This document shows positions 7,855-16,132 of a DNA stretch of 49,373 nt, one piece after another; the stretch's first letter is position 1; the number at the start of each line of letters is the position of its first letter. A model generated the notes under the pieces. The model had not been told where the DNA came from and searched no databases. It saw only the letters and a program-made list of their open reading frames with translations. Both the position numbers and the translations under genes were made by a program. This DNA comes from Rubrivivax sp. (GTDB lineage Bacteria > Pseudomonadota > Gammaproteobacteria > Burkholderiales > Burkholderiaceae_C): contig JADMJD010000078.1 of NCBI GenBank assembly GCA_018780805.1, positions 1 through 49,373 of the forward strand, written 5' to 3'.

Positions 7855-9423
7855 GGTTTGAGTCTCCAGCGCACGGATCGGCCCGCGCAGCCGCCACAAC
7901 ATGCCCAGCGCCGGCAGTGCCAGCACCGTGCTGAGGATGAAAAACGTCGGCCAGCCGATGCTCTCGGCCAGCACACCGGCCAGTGGCCCCACCCACACGC
8001 GGCCGATGGAGGCAAAGGCCGACAGCAGCGCAAACTGCGTCGCCGTGAAGCGCTGGTTGCACAGGCTCATCAAGAAGGCCACGAAGGCCGCCGTGCCCAT
8101 GCCACCCGACAGGTTCTCGAAGGCGATCACCATCAGCAGCCCGCCGTCCACCGGCGTGGGTGTGTCGAGCTTGACGAACCACCAGTCGAAGGCCGGCAGT
8201 GTCAGCCCGGGCAGCACCCCCGCACCGTTGACGGCCAGCCACCAGAAGCCCAGGTTGCTGGCTGCCTGCAGCACCCCGAAGACCAGCAGCGCGCGCCACA
8301 GGCCGATCTTGATCATCAGTGCGCCGCCCAGCAGCGCGCCGCCGATGGTCAGCCACAGGCCGATGACCTTGTTGACCACGCCCACCTCGGCCGGGCTGTA
8401 GGCCATGGCCTTGAGCAGAAAGGGCGTCATCAGGCTGCCGGCAAAGGCATCGCCCAGCTTGTAGAGCACGATCAGGCCCAGGAAGGCCAGCGCACCCGGC
8501 ACGGCAAAGTAGCTGTTCAGGCCACCGAGCAGGGTCTGGAACCTGGCGCGCCGCGCCGCCCAGGCCGCCAGCGGCAGCGTGAAGGCTATGCCCAGCAGCA
8601 GCGCGGCCAGGTCGACCCAGCGCTTCTGCAGCCGCGGCTCCAGCGTGGTGCCTTCGAGCAGCGGCCCCAGCAGGGCCTGTGCGATGGGCTGGGCCAAACG
8701 ATCGCTGAGCAGATAGCCCACCGCCACCGCCACCAGCACGGCGGCAAAGCCCAGCAGGTCCTGCCGCGCCGGCGGGCGCGGGCCGGGTGGTGTGGGCACG
8801 CGTGGCAGCACGGTGGCCGACAGCACCGCCGCCACCACCATCAGACCTGCCATGAAGCGGTAGACCTCGGGCCAGGTCCAGCCGCCTTGTTGCGCGGGGT
8901 CGGTCCAGATCAGGGCCACACCGCCGGAGACGATCATCGCCAGCCGGTACCCCATCACGTTCAGCGACGCGCCCAGGCCACGTTCCGCGGCGGGCAGAAG
9001 ATCGGTGCGGTAGGCGTCGATCACCACATCCTGCGAGGCCGACATGAAAGCCACCGCCACCGCGATCAGCGCAAAAGCCTGGATCGACGCCGACGGCGAG
9101 GTGCCGGCCAGCGCCGCCAATGCCGCTGCCAGCAGCAGCTGCGTCAGCACCAGCCAGCCGCGCCGCCGGCCCAGCAGCGGCAGGTCGAAGCGGTCCATCA
9201 GCGGTGCCCACAAAAACTTGAAGGTGTAGGGCAGGCCCACCAGGCTGAGGAAGCCGATGGTGGCGATGTCCACGCCGTCCAGCGTCAACCAGGCCTGCAG
9301 GGCCTGGCCGGTCAGCGCCAACGGCAGGCCGGAGGCAAAACCCAGCAGGGTGACGACGACGATGCGGTGCAGGGCCGCGGCGCGCTGCGCCAGGCTGCGC
9401 GGGGGCTCGGGGGCGGCGGGCAT
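7852..9423 (-). CDS. ampG: AmpG-like muropeptide permease (MFS)
   Basis: A 523-residue, very hydrophobic protein with the long MFS layout of AmpG (about 14 predicted helices, where usual MFS members have 12). The N-terminal part reads LLGFASGLPLALTGQ, then GFLSLVGLPYTFKFLWAPLMDRF, the AmpG pattern at helices 1-2 and the following loop. AmpG imports anhydro-muropeptides from the periplasm for peptidoglycan recycling, which fits the neighbouring sigma/anti-sigma pair and M48 protease as an envelope-related group. The ATG is 29 bases after the anti-sigma gene. A TAGAAT box lies only 7 bases before the ATG and no Shine-Dalgarno sequence is seen, so an additional leaderless transcript is possible. 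Related acetyl-CoA transporters are an alternative, but the loop motif favours AmpG. Confidence 0.82.
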   Translation of the reverse strand: MPAAPEPPRSLAQRAAALHRIVVVTLLGFASGLPLALTGQALQAWLTLDGVDIATIGFLSLVGLPYTFKFLWAPLMDRFDLPLLGRRRGWLVLTQLLLAAALAALAGTSPSASIQAFALIAVAVAFMSASQDVVIDAYRTDLLPAAERGLGASLNVMGYRLAMIVSGGVALIWTDPAQQGGWTWPEVYRFMAGLMVVAAVLSATVLPRVPTPPGPRPPARQDLLGFAAVLVAVAVGYLLSDRLAQPIAQALLGPLLEGTTLEPRLQKRWVDLAALLLGIAFTLPLAAWAARRARFQTLLGGLNSYFAVPGALAFLGLIVLYKLGDAFAGSLMTPFLLKAMAYSPAEVGVVNKVIGLWLTIGGALLGGALMIKIGLWRALLVFGVLQAASNLGFWWLAVNGAGVLPGLTLPAFDWWFVKLDTPTPVDGGLLMVIAFENLSGGMGTAAFVAFLMSLCNQRFTATQFALLSAFASIGRVWVGPLAGVLAESIGWPTFFILSTVLALPALGMLWRLRGPIRALETQT

Positions 9424-9430
9424 CGGCCCG

Positions 9431-9436
9431 ATTCTA
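9431..9436 (-). promoter_or_regulatory. Candidate -10 box for a leaderless ampG transcript
   Basis: TAGAAT on the minus strand ends 7 bases before the ampG ATG (9423). A transcript starting at the usual distance would begin at or next to the start codon. The matching -35 region is weak. Confidence 0.3.
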
Positions 9437-9452
9437 GGAGGGGTGCCTCCGT

Positions 9453-10226
9453 CTACTTCGTGGCGCCCGGGTGCTGCTGGTAGATGGCCTGCGCCAGGGC
9501 CAGCAGCGTCTCTTTGGGCAAGGCGCCGACCACCGCGTAGCCGGCGCCGGATTCGACCCAGTAGAACAGCCCCAGCTCCCCCTGGCGCTCGTAGCGGAAG
9601 GCGGCAGGCGTGCCGTCTTCAGGCTTGCGCAGGTAAACCGTGACCCGCAGGCCCTGCGCATCCTGGTACATCAGCTGCGCGCTCTTGCCTGGGCCATCGG
9701 GCAGCAGCCGGCCACCCACCAGCTCGAAGCCCTGGGCCTTGAGGTCGAACAGTTTCACCGGCACGTCGATGCGGCGCGTGAGCCAGCGCGCCAGGTGCTC
9801 TTCCTGGGCCTTCACCTCCACCGGGTGGCGCGGCTCGGGCGTGAACACGGCGTGCGCGTAGGCGGCGCGCTGCACCCAGCCGCCGGGGGTGCCGGCCAGC
9901 AGCCGGGGCTGCAGCTTCTGCCATTGCGACAGACCGCCCGCGCCAAGCAGCACGCCGGTCACCAGCAGCCCGGCGGCCATCGCCGCCTGGCGCCAGGCCG
10001 GGTTCGCCGGGCGGCCCTGCACCAGCTGGGTCAGGCGCTCGGGCACGGGTGCGGCCAGCAGGGCGTCGCCCCAGGCACGCAGGCCTTCGCGGTCGGCGGC
10101 CCACAGGCGCACCCGGGTCTCGTCCTCCGGGTGGTCGGCGAGCCACGCGCCCACCTGGGCCTGTTCGTCGGTGGGCAGCGCGGCGTCGAGCCAGGCGCTG
10201 AGTTGTTCGTCGGTTGGTCGGGTCAT
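9453..10226 (-). CDS. Anti-sigma factor, single-pass membrane protein
   Basis: A 257-residue protein. The N-terminal cytoplasmic part begins MTRPTDEQLSAWLDAALP, the usual opening of anti-sigma domains that hold ECF sigma factors. It is followed by one membrane helix (about residues 90-110, AAMAAGLLVTGVLLGAGGL) and a periplasmic domain of about 145 residues. Its ATG overlaps the stop codon of the ECF sigma gene by 4 bases, so the two are translationally coupled, which is typical of cognate pairs. No His-x3-Cys-x2-Cys zinc motif was seen, so it is not a classical ZAS redox-type anti-sigma factor. Release of the sigma factor by an envelope signal is inferred from the topology. Confidence 0.82.
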   Translation of the reverse strand: MTRPTDEQLSAWLDAALPTDEQAQVGAWLADHPEDETRVRLWAADREGLRAWGDALLAAPVPERLTQLVQGRPANPAWRQAAMAAGLLVTGVLLGAGGLSQWQKLQPRLLAGTPGGWVQRAAYAHAVFTPEPRHPVEVKAQEEHLARWLTRRIDVPVKLFDLKAQGFELVGGRLLPDGPGKSAQLMYQDAQGLRVTVYLRKPEDGTPAAFRYERQGELGLFYWVESGAGYAVVGALPKETLLALAQAIYQQHPGATK

Positions 10227-10783
10227 ACCACGCGCCGCAGCACCGGGGCATCCGGTCGCTGGCGGTCCACATCAGAACCTTCAAGAAACTGCCGCATCGC
10301 ACCGCGCGCGCGGCAGACACGCGACATCACGGTGCCCACGGGCACCTGCATCACCTCGGCCGCCTCGGCGTAGCTGAGCTGCTCCACGCACACCAGCAGC
10401 AGGCTGGCGCGCTGGTCGGGTGACAGCCGGGCCAGCGCCGTTTGCAGGTCCAGCCGCAGCCCGACATCCGTGCCGGCGTGGCCGCCCTGGCGGTCCTGCA
10501 GGTCGCCCAGTTCGGCCGGGTCCAGCGTGGACACGCGGTGTTCGCGGCGGCAATGGTCCATGTGTGCGTTGTGGGCGATGGACAGCAGCCAGACCCCCAT
10601 GTCGCGTCGCTGGTCGAACTGGTGCCAGTGCGTCAGCCCGCGCTCCAGCGCGCTCTGCACCAGGTCGTCGGCGCGGTGCACATCGAACACCAGGCTGCGC
10701 GCATAACGCCGCAGGCGCGGGATGTGCGCCAGCAGTTGCTGGCGGAAGCTGGGGGGCGCGGCGCTCACAGGGGGGATACGCAC
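10223..10783 (-). CDS. ECF sigma factor (sigma-70 family)
   Basis: A 186-residue protein with sigma region 2 (about 12-85; ADDLVQSALERGLTHW, then MGVWLLSIAHNAHMDHCRRE) and region 4 (about 113-165; ALARLSPDQRASLLL, then LSYAEAAEVMQVPVGTVMSR with its helix-turn-helix). Regions 1.1 and 3 are absent, as in extracytoplasmic-function factors. The start used is GTG at 10783. It lies 19 bases after the upstream binding-protein gene and overlaps the downstream anti-sigma gene by 4 bases (ATGA). Likely controlled by that anti-sigma factor; possible targets include the adjoining ampG and M48 genes, but no shared promoter motif could be established by eye. Confidence 0.9.
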   Translation of the reverse strand: MRIPPVSAAPPSFRQQLLAHIPRLRRYARSLVFDVHRADDLVQSALERGLTHWHQFDQRRDMGVWLLSIAHNAHMDHCRREHRVSTLDPAELGDLQDRQGGHAGTDVGLRLDLQTALARLSPDQRASLLLVCVEQLSYAEAAEVMQVPVGTVMSRVCRARGAMRQFLEGSDVDRQRPDAPVLRRVV

Positions 10784-10802
10784 CGTGGGCCGTGTGTATT
10801 CC

Positions 10803-11924
10803 TCAGCGCACGAAGCGCCCGTCGTGGCTGACCTGCACCAGCTCGACGAAACGCGATCCGGTGGCGCCGGCCGTGAAATCCACGCTCATGCCCGCCAGCC
10901 GTGTGCGCAGGCCGCGCAGCGCCGTGTGCAGCTTGTCCCGCGTGAGGTCGCGGCCCACACGCCGCAGGGCTTCCAGCAGCACCAGGCCGGCCAGGTAGCC
11001 CTCGAAGCTGTAATAACCCACCGGCAGCTTGGCGGCCTCGGCCAGGCTGCGGTAGCGCACGATCAGCGGGTCGGCCTGGGCCCAGGGGTAGGGCACCACC
11101 TGCGAGATGGCCAGCCCCCGCGCACGCTCGCCCGCCACCTTGGCCGTGACCTCGCCGGCAACGATGGACATGCCGTAGAACGACGGCTGGGCGCCCAGGG
11201 CCCAGCAGGCCTTCATCAGCTCGCCCGGCAAGGCGCCGCCCAGGTACATCAGGATGGCCTGGGGTTTGGCGTCCACCAGCGCACGCGCGCCAGCGGCCAC
11301 CGTGCTGCCGTCGCCCTTGAACGCGCCGCTGCCCGCTGGCTGCAGGTTGAGCTTGCCCAGCGCGCTGCCGATCAAGGTCAGCGCCTCCTGGCCGCCAGGG
11401 TTGTCCAGCACTGCGGCGGCGATGCGTGTGATGCCGATGGTGGCGAGGTGCTGCACCAGCGCTTCGGCCTCGCGGCCCGAGGTGGCGCGCACGAAGTAGG
11501 CCGTGCCCTCGGCCTTGGCGCGCACCGAGTCGGCCACGGCATAACCGGCCACCATTGGCACCCCAGCCTTTTGCGCCAGCGGCGCCGTGGCCGCGGTGGT
11601 GGCCGATCCCACGCAGCCGAACAAGGCGAACACGCCATCTTCGTCCAGCAGCTTGCGCACGTTGGCCGCGGCCCGGTCGGGCTTGAGCTCGTCGTCCACC
11701 GTCTTCAGGCGCACGCGCCGGCCAGCCACGCCGCCGTTGCGCGCGGACTCGCTGAAGGCCAGCTCGGCGCCGGCCAGCATCACATTGATCTGGCCGCCCA
11801 GCGGGCCGCTGAGGATGCCGGTCTGGCCGAACACCACCTCCTGGTCGCTGACGCCGGGTTCGGCCCGGGCCACCCAGGGCACGGCCAGCGCGCTGGCGCC
11901 GAGCACAGTTCTTCGTCTGATCAT
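10803..11924 (-). CDS. Periplasmic ABC-type substrate-binding protein (LivJ/Peripla_BP_6-like)
   Basis: A 373-residue protein. The signal peptide MIRRRTVLGASALAVPWVAR has an Arg-rich start resembling a Tat signal, with cleavage after ARA. The mature part follows the branched-chain amino-acid binding-protein pattern: VVFGQTGILSGPLGG near the N-terminus, GVFALFGCVGSATTAATAPL, then MVAGYAVADS. Family members bind small amides, amino acids or aromatic acids in the periplasm. No permease or ATPase of the Liv type is present nearby, so it is an orphan binding protein that must use a transporter elsewhere or act as a sensor component. It is first in the minus-strand run with the sigma factor and anti-sigma factor, which makes a signalling role worth considering. 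The leader carries an inverted repeat at 11943-11965. Confidence 0.85.
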   Translation of the reverse strand: MIRRRTVLGASALAVPWVARAEPGVSDQEVVFGQTGILSGPLGGQINVMLAGAELAFSESARNGGVAGRRVRLKTVDDELKPDRAAANVRKLLDEDGVFALFGCVGSATTAATAPLAQKAGVPMVAGYAVADSVRAKAEGTAYFVRATSGREAEALVQHLATIGITRIAAAVLDNPGGQEALTLIGSALGKLNLQPAGSGAFKGDGSTVAAGARALVDAKPQAILMYLGGALPGELMKACWALGAQPSFYGMSIVAGEVTAKVAGERARGLAISQVVPYPWAQADPLIVRYRSLAEAAKLPVGYYSFEGYLAGLVLLEALRRVGRDLTRDKLHTALRGLRTRLAGMSVDFTAGATGSRFVELVQVSHDGRFVR

Positions 11925-11942
11925 CGAATCTCCTCGTCCTGG

Positions 11943-11965
11943 CCGGGAGTATCAGGAGCTCCCGG
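11943..11965. promoter_or_regulatory. Stem-loop between divergent binding-protein and thioredoxin genes
   Basis: CCGGGAG (11943-11949) pairs with CTCCCGG (11959-11965) across 9 bases, and GGAGCTCC (11955-11962) is a smaller palindrome overlapping it. It lies 19 bases before the ATG of the minus-strand binding protein and could be an operator or a leader hairpin. Confidence 0.35.
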
Positions 11966-11979
11966 GCCCACCGAGACGC

Positions 11980-11991
11980 CGGGTTAACCCG
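11980..11991. promoter_or_regulatory. 12-base perfect palindrome, candidate operator
   Basis: CGGGTTAACCCG is perfectly self-complementary and sits in the 111-base divergent gap between the binding-protein gene (11924) and the thioredoxin gene (12036). It is more AT-rich in the middle than its surroundings, as many operators are. Confidence 0.3.
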
Positions 11992-12035
11992 TGCACGCGG
12001 CTTGAATTTCAGGGCTGCCGCCCCAGTTGTCCGCC

Positions 12036-12467
12036 ATGGCCACACCCACCCACATCGCTTGTGCCGCTTGCGGCGCCCTCAACCGCGTGCCCGCTGATCG
12101 CCTGGCCGAAGACCCGGTTTGCGGCCAATGTGGCCAGGCCCTGCTCAGTGGTGAGCCGGTCGAGCTGACCGACGCCAACTTCGACCGCGTGGCCGGCCGC
12201 AGCGAGCTGCCGGTGCTGGTGGATTTCTGGGCCCCCTGGTGCGGTCCCTGCCGCAGCATGGCGCCGGCTTTTGCGCAGGCGGCACGGCAGCTCAAGGGCC
12301 GGGCGCTGCTGGTGAAGGTGGACACCGATGCGAACCCGGCGCTGGCCGCACGTTTTGGCATCCGCAGCATCCCCACGCTCGTGCGGCTGGAGCGTGGGCA
12401 GGAGGCGGCCCGGCAATCGGGTGCGCTGCCGGCCGGGGCGATCGTCGCGCTGGCCCAAGGCCGCTGA
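12036..12467 (+). CDS. trxC: Thioredoxin 2-type protein with N-terminal zinc ribbon
   Basis: A 143-residue cytoplasmic thiol-disulfide oxidoreductase. The N-terminus has four cysteines as two pairs (Cys9/Cys12 and Cys29/Cys32), the zinc-binding extension that separates TrxC from TrxA. The thioredoxin domain follows with the active site WCGPC (Cys69, Cys72) and the cis-Pro in SIPTLVRL. TrxC reduces protein disulfides, is kept reduced by thioredoxin reductase, and is often induced by oxidative stress. The ATG start gives the usual N-terminus; an in-frame TTG nine bases earlier is the alternative and lies nearer to the only AGGG. The gene is single and converges on the binding-protein array with a 6-base gap. 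Confidence 0.88.
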   Translation: MATPTHIACAACGALNRVPADRLAEDPVCGQCGQALLSGEPVELTDANFDRVAGRSELPVLVDFWAPWCGPCRSMAPAFAQAARQLKGRALLVKVDTDANPALAARFGIRSIPTLVRLERGQEAARQSGALPAGAIVALAQGR

Positions 12468-12473
12468 CGCTGG

Positions 12474-14285
12474 TCAGCGCGGCTCGACGTCCACGAAGCG
12501 GTAGAGGTCGCGCATGAAGGGGTGGCGCCAGTAGGTCAGCGTCCAGGGCTGCACCAGGTCGGGGTAGACGCGGTGCAGCAGCACCTTGAACGGCAGGTAG
12601 GCCACCAGCAGGTCTTTCGCCTGCCGCATCACGGCCTCGCGCGCCGGGCCGTCGGGCAGGCGCAGCTGGCGGCGGTAGAGCTCGTCGAAGGCCGGCAGGT
12701 TGAAGCGGGGGTCGTTCGATTCGGCCGCGTTGGGCCCGTAGGCGATGCCGAGGAAAAAGCCACCGTCGGGTGAGCCCGCGCCCCAGGAGTAGCCCCACAT
12801 CTGCAGCGTGCCGGCGCGCGTCTTCTTCAGCAGCTCGGACCAGGTGGAGACCTCGAACTGGATGCGCAGGCCCACGGCCGCCAGGTTGCGGCGCAGCAGG
12901 TCGTTGGCCAGGCGCGAGCGCTGGTCGGCCAGCGAGGCCATGCGCAAGATCAGCGGTTTGCCGTCCAGCCCCTCGCGCCAGCCGTCGCCGTTGCGGTCGG
13001 TGTAGCCGTGCAGGTCCAGCAGCGCCTTGGCGCGTGCCGGGTCGTAGCTGCTCATCTCGCTTTTGTAGGCCGTGTCGTAACCCGAGGTGTGCGGCGCGAT
13101 CGTGCTCTGCGCCGGGATGCCACTGCCACCGAAGACCTGGCGGATGTAGGTGTCGCCGTCGTGTGCCAGGCCGATGGCGCGCCGCAGCGCCACCTTCTCG
13201 GGGGTGTAGCCGCCGACGATGGGGTCTTCCATGAAGAAGAAGTTCATCACCATGTCGGCGTTCAGCACCTGCTGCAGCTTCACGCCCTGCTTGCGCAGGA
13301 AGGGTGCGAGCTGTCCCTTGGGCACGGCCATCGGCACGTAGGGGCCGGGCACCAGCAGCCAGTGGTAATCGCCGTTGAGGAAACTCAGCCAGCGTGGCTG
13401 GTCTTCTTCGACGATGTCGACGATCACACCGTCCACCCGCGGCAGGCGCTGGCCTTTCAGCCGGGCCGCGATCTGCTGCGCCAGCGGCTCGTCGGCCGGT
13501 GTGCCCTCGTAATACGTCTCGCGGTAGAAAGGCGAACGTTCCAGCTCGATGCGCGACGCGCGGCGCCAGCTCTTGAGCCGGAAGGCGCCGGTGCCCACCG
13601 GGTGCGCGCCGATGTCCTTGCCGTAGAACTCGACCACCTCGCGCGCGACGGCACCCATGATCGTGGGGTCGGCGAAGCGGTAGATGAAACGCGGGTCGTC
13701 GTCGCCCAGCGTGAGCTGGAAGGTGTAGCGGTCCAGCGTGCGCAGCCCCGCCACCGGCGTGTCGTAGTCGAAGGGCTGGCGCGTCTTCAGCGCCTGCTGG
13801 CGCAGCTCGCTCAGGCCCGGCAGCTTCATCTGCTCGTACAGGTAGAGGTCGCTGGAGTTGTACTGCGGGTCGTAAAAACGTTTGATGCTGTAGACGTAGT
13901 CTTCGGCCACCAGCTCACGTTTCACGCCTTTGAAAGCGGGGTCATCGGCGAAGTAGATGCCGGGTTTCAGCCGCACCGTGAACACCCTGCCATCGGCCGA
14001 GACCTCGGGCAGCGCCGCCGCGGTGGTGGGCACCAGCCGCACCGGGCGCGCCAGGTAGTCGTAGCCGAGCGGGGATTCGAGGATCTGCGCGATGAGTTCG
14101 CTGGAATAGCGGTCGCTGTTGGTCTGCGGCGGATCGAAGGTGCTTTCCGGCGCTGGGAAGGCGATGTGCAGCAGCTTGCGGCCGGTCTGGGGGGCATCTC
14201 CAGCGGCGCAGGTTTCCTGCGCTGCGCCCAGGCCCAGCGATGCCGCTGCGGCGGCCTGCAGCAGCTGGCGGCGGTCCACGCTCAT
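12474..14285 (-). CDS. ABC substrate-binding protein, family 5 (array copy 1, last transcribed)
   Basis: A 603-residue periplasmic solute-binding protein of the SBP_bac_5 (peptide/nickel/oligosaccharide) family. The signal region reads MSVDRRQLLQAAAAASLGLG, with an RRQLL twin-arginine-like motif not seen in the other four copies. Family features include DYVYSIKRF, HPVGTGAFRLKSW and MWGYSWGAGSPDG. An EF-hand-like loop DRNGDGW is present in the second half. The C-terminus reads WRHPFMRDLYRFVDVEPR, which groups it with copy 5 and apart from copies 2-4. The ATG overlaps the stop codon of copy 2 by 4 bases (ATGA), which decides the start; an upstream ATG at 14363 would run deep into copy 2. Ligand unknown; it may serve the permease/ATPase set starting at 21710. 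Confidence 0.88.
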   Translation of the reverse strand: MSVDRRQLLQAAAAASLGLGAAQETCAAGDAPQTGRKLLHIAFPAPESTFDPPQTNSDRYSSELIAQILESPLGYDYLARPVRLVPTTAAALPEVSADGRVFTVRLKPGIYFADDPAFKGVKRELVAEDYVYSIKRFYDPQYNSSDLYLYEQMKLPGLSELRQQALKTRQPFDYDTPVAGLRTLDRYTFQLTLGDDDPRFIYRFADPTIMGAVAREVVEFYGKDIGAHPVGTGAFRLKSWRRASRIELERSPFYRETYYEGTPADEPLAQQIAARLKGQRLPRVDGVIVDIVEEDQPRWLSFLNGDYHWLLVPGPYVPMAVPKGQLAPFLRKQGVKLQQVLNADMVMNFFFMEDPIVGGYTPEKVALRRAIGLAHDGDTYIRQVFGGSGIPAQSTIAPHTSGYDTAYKSEMSSYDPARAKALLDLHGYTDRNGDGWREGLDGKPLILRMASLADQRSRLANDLLRRNLAAVGLRIQFEVSTWSELLKKTRAGTLQMWGYSWGAGSPDGGFFLGIAYGPNAAESNDPRFNLPAFDELYRRQLRLPDGPAREAVMRQAKDLLVAYLPFKVLLHRVYPDLVQPWTLTYWRHPFMRDLYRFVDVEPR

Positions 14286-16132
14286 CGCGGAACCACGCTG
14301 TGGTCGATGTCCACCATGTGCCACCAGTCCTGCCAGAACAGCGGGCGCCGGTAGCCGATGCATTGGGCCTGCGCGAGGTCGGTCACGATGCGGTGCACCA
14401 GGGTCTTGTAGGGCATGTAGGCCACGGCCAGGCGCTTGGCTTCGTCGAACAGCGCCGTGCGCTCAGGGCCGTCGGGCAGCAGCTCCATGCGGTTGAACAG
14501 CGCATCAAACGCTGGCAGCGCAAAACGTGCCATGTTCTGGCCGCCGATCTGCGCGCCGTGGTACCGCGCCAGCGCGGGCTGGCCATCGGGCGCGGCGGCC
14601 GATCCGCCGACGCGCCACATCATGTAGGCGCCGCTGCGCGCCGACTTCAGGTTCTCCGGCCACTTGGCTGGTTTGTAGCGCACACGCAGGCCCACGGCCG
14701 CCAGGTTCTTGGCGCGCAGGTCGTCGAGCGCCCGGCTCTGGTTGTCGGGCTGGGTGTTGATCTCCAGCAGCAGCGGCTGGCCGTCGGGCAGCTCGCGCCA
14801 GCCGTCGCCGTCGCGGTCGGTGTAGCCGTAAAGATCCAGCAGGGCCTTGGCGCGCGCGGGGTCGTAGTCGCCCATCTCGCTCTTGAAGCCCGTGTCGTAA
14901 CCCAGGGTGCCGGGCACGATGGGCGATTGCGCCGGGATCGCCTGGCCGCGCCAGACACGTGCAATCTCGCGCGGCACGTCCAGGGCCAGGCCGATGGCGC
15001 GGCGCAGCGCCACCCGCTCGGGCGTGGTGCCGCCCACCACCGGGTGCGCCATGTTGAACAACATCATGAAGACGTCGGGCCGCACGATGCGAAAGCCATG
15101 CACACCTTGTTTGGCCAGGTTGGGTGCGACGCGGCCATTGGGCATGGCCACGTCGATGAACTCCGCCGGCATCTGCTCGATGAAATCGTGCTGGCCCTGC
15201 AGGAAACTCAGCCAGCGCGGCTGGTCTTCTTCAATCACGCTGATCTCGACCCGGTCCACCAGCGGCAGCCGTCGGCCCTTGAAGCGCGCCAGCAAGGCCT
15301 GGCCTTCAGCATCGTCGGCCGCGGGCTCGGCATCGTAAAAACGTTCGCGGTAGGCCGGGTTGCGGTCCAGCGCGATGAAGGAGCTGCGCCGCCACTGCAC
15401 CAGCTTGAAGGGCCCGGTGCCCACCGGGTGCGCGCCGATGTTGGCGCCGTAGGCCTCGGCCACCTCACGGGCCACGGCGCCGTACAGGTCGCTGGTGGCA
15501 ATCAGCTGCAGGAAACGCGGGCGCGGCGCCTGCAGCCGGAAGCGGATCGTGTAGCGGTCCAGCGCCTGCAGGCCGTCGATGGGGCGGTCGTAGTCAAACG
15601 GTTTTTTGCCCTTCAGCGCTGCTTCGCGCAACTCGACCAGGCCGAGCAGGCCACCCTGCTGGTCCAGCCCGGTCCAGGTGGGGCTCTTCAGCGCCGGGTC
15701 GGCAAAACGTTTGAAGCTGTAGACGTAGTCGGCGGCGGTCAGCTCGCGCGGTTGCCCTTTGAAAGCAGGGTCTTCCTGGAAGAAGATGCCGGCTCGGATG
15801 CGCACGGTCCAGGTGCGGAAGTCGTCGCTGGCCTCGGGCATGCCGTCGGCCGTGAGCGGCTTGATCTTCACCGGCCGCGCCAGGTGGTCGTAGCTGTACA
15901 GCCCCTCGAAGATGTGCGGCGTGACGGTGCGCGAGTAGATGTCGTTCACCTGCGCGGGGTCGAAGCTGGTTTCGGCCACGCGGAAGGCGTACCGCAGCAC
16001 CTTCAGGTGCTGCGCCGCCTGAGCCGGGCGCACCTTCTGCCCTGACGGCGCGGGCGCGGCCTGCGCCCAGGCGCCGGTGTTTGCCACCAGTGCGCCAGCG
16101 CCGATCAGCGCCGCAGCGTCGCGCCGTTTCAC
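14282..16132 (-). CDS. ABC substrate-binding protein, family 5 (array copy 2)
   Basis: A 616-residue periplasmic binding protein and paralogue of its neighbours. The start is the GTG of a GTGA overlap with the stop codon of copy 3. It begins VKRRDAAALIGAGALVANTG, a Tat-like or Sec signal sequence. Conserved blocks are DIYSRTVTPHIFEGLYSYDH, ADYVYSFKRF, HPVGTGPFKLVQWRRSSFI and an EF-hand-like loop DRDGDGW. The C-terminal part reads YRRPLFWQDWWHMVDIDH, the inner-copy signature shared with copies 3 and 4. The GSAAAPDG region replaces the longer WGxxSPDG segment of copies 1 and 5, so its pocket probably differs. No permease lies beside it other than the divergent set. Confidence 0.88.
   Translation of the reverse strand: MKRRDAAALIGAGALVANTGAWAQAAPAPSGQKVRPAQAAQHLKVLRYAFRVAETSFDPAQVNDIYSRTVTPHIFEGLYSYDHLARPVKIKPLTADGMPEASDDFRTWTVRIRAGIFFQEDPAFKGQPRELTAADYVYSFKRFADPALKSPTWTGLDQQGGLLGLVELREAALKGKKPFDYDRPIDGLQALDRYTIRFRLQAPRPRFLQLIATSDLYGAVAREVAEAYGANIGAHPVGTGPFKLVQWRRSSFIALDRNPAYRERFYDAEPAADDAEGQALLARFKGRRLPLVDRVEISVIEEDQPRWLSFLQGQHDFIEQMPAEFIDVAMPNGRVAPNLAKQGVHGFRIVRPDVFMMLFNMAHPVVGGTTPERVALRRAIGLALDVPREIARVWRGQAIPAQSPIVPGTLGYDTGFKSEMGDYDPARAKALLDLYGYTDRDGDGWRELPDGQPLLLEINTQPDNQSRALDDLRAKNLAAVGLRVRYKPAKWPENLKSARSGAYMMWRVGGSAAAPDGQPALARYHGAQIGGQNMARFALPAFDALFNRMELLPDGPERTALFDEAKRLAVAYMPYKTLVHRIVTDLAQAQCIGYRRPLFWQDWWHMVDIDHSVVPR

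Noticed and set aside
6994-9483. Open plus-strand frame of 829 codons opposite M48 and ampG
   Set aside because: It spans two real genes and the gap between them and is rich in Gln/Arg/His repeats produced by GC-biased codons read backwards.
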